Of a stretch of 64,000 nucleotides of DNA, positions 63,860-64,000 are shown piece by piece. This stretch comes from PGYR01 sp041675005 (GTDB lineage: Bacteria > Bacteroidota > Ignavibacteria > Kapaibacteriales > UBA2268): positions 62,001 through 126,000 of the forward strand of contig JBAYUQ010000003.1 of NCBI GenBank assembly GCA_041675005.1. Reading direction: 5' to 3'. How positions within the stretch are numbered: the first letter of the stretch is position 1; the number at the start of each line of letters is the position of its first letter. Below the pieces are notes generated by a model that made no database searches, was not told where the DNA came from, and saw only the letters and a list, made by a program, of their open reading frames with translations. A program made the translations under genes and the position numbers.

Positions 63860-63867
63860 TATATTTG
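63860..63867 (+). promoter_or_regulatory. Putative -7 box of the gene at 63906
   Basis: TATATTTG matches TAnnTTTG and ends 38 nt before the ATG at 63906. Confidence 0.35.
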
Positions 63868-63905
63868 TAATTATTATAATTACTCAATAACAATGGGTTT
63901 TGGCT

Positions 63906-64000
63906 ATGGGATTCAAATCTTTTACTATTAAAATGCCTACTGATTATACCGAAGATACGCTTCGTTATACTATCGAAAAAATGATTTCAACTACGGAGTT
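63906..64000 (+). CDS. Start of a gene, probably an FAD-dependent oxidoreductase (partial)
   Basis: Thirty-one codons are visible before the window ends: MGFKSFTIKMPTDYTEDTL, then RYTIEKMISTTE. The pattern resembles the N-terminal cap of FAD-dependent dehydrogenases (COG2509-type), which start with a RLPxDYxEEDLxxAIxKxL stretch. The call rests on a short segment and is tentative. Confidence 0.4.
   Translation, partial: MGFKSFTIKMPTDYTEDTLRYTIEKMISTTE

Noticed and set aside
1..64000. tRNA, rRNA and riboswitch genes
   Set aside because: I looked for tRNA-like cloverleaf ends, rRNA-like conserved blocks, and TPP or FMN riboswitch motifs near thiN and ribH, and found none convincing by eye. A covariance-model scan would be decisive.

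Overview
The window reads as chromosomal DNA from an AT-rich, free-living Gram-negative bacterium of the Bacteroidota-Chlorobiota-Ignavibacteria (FCB) superphylum. Four lines of evidence support this. Several long exported proteins end in type IX secretion (T9SS) C-terminal sorting domains. There are PorZ-, PorE- and PorT-like envelope proteins and DUF3078, DUF3108 and DUF1684 families. Many genes have a TAnnTTTG -7 promoter box 24-75 nt upstream. Many lipoproteins and beta-barrel proteins are present. I cannot fix the genus from sequence alone.

Layout. 0.3-9.1 kb: a cystathionine beta-synthase, a PhnA-like zinc-ribbon protein, a four-gene operon (DJ-1, patatin-BamA phospholipase, rhodanese, sigma54 activator), a TPR protein and a BadF-type sugar kinase. 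9.2-21.2 kb: envelope and protein-export genes (DUF3108, CtpA-type protease, IgGFc-like T9SS cargo, lamin-tail protein, PorZ-like propeller) mixed with small metabolic genes (TrmH methyltransferase, MqnA-like, thiamine pyrophosphokinase, free-Met-sulfoxide reductase). 21.2-25.2 kb: ribH, a lipoprotein FKBP isomerase, a complete IS3-family element with a programmed frameshift, and an exported ASPM/HYDIN-type protein. 25.3-31.3 kb: a compact redox and stress block. It holds a baeRF-like protein, SDR, peroxiredoxin and FAD oxidoreductase on one strand, and an AraC-type regulator with a Cys-rich N-terminus, a three-BON-domain protein and two small soluble proteins on the other. 31.4-42.8 kb: membrane acyltransferase, Rrf2 and MarR regulators, Rieske protein, YceI, old-yellow-enzyme reductase, a run of small envelope proteins, and a Cys/Met-metabolism PLP enzyme. 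43-54.6 kb: M14 carboxypeptidase, a PorE/PorT-like pair with a deoxyhypusine-synthase-like gene, an L,D-transpeptidase with an EamA transporter, an RRM protein, alaS and a CDGSH protein. 55-63.2 kb: the most unusual locus, a three-gene operon encoding a 1763-residue exported protein with 28 tandem tail-fibre-like repeats, a T9SS cargo protein, and an outer-membrane protein with two OmpA-like domains. The window ends with a truncated hemoglobin and the start of a probable FAD-dependent oxidoreductase.

How it works together. The CBS and the cystathionine gamma-family enzyme form a transsulfuration pair separated by 40 kb. The T9SS cargo proteins depend on secretion machinery of which PorZ-, PorE- and PorT-like members appear here. 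The best candidate for an undescribed system is the 55.0-63.2 kb operon: a phage-tail-fibre-like filament or adhesin apparently used at the cell surface with its own OmpA-type anchor. No tRNA, rRNA or CRISPR array was found.
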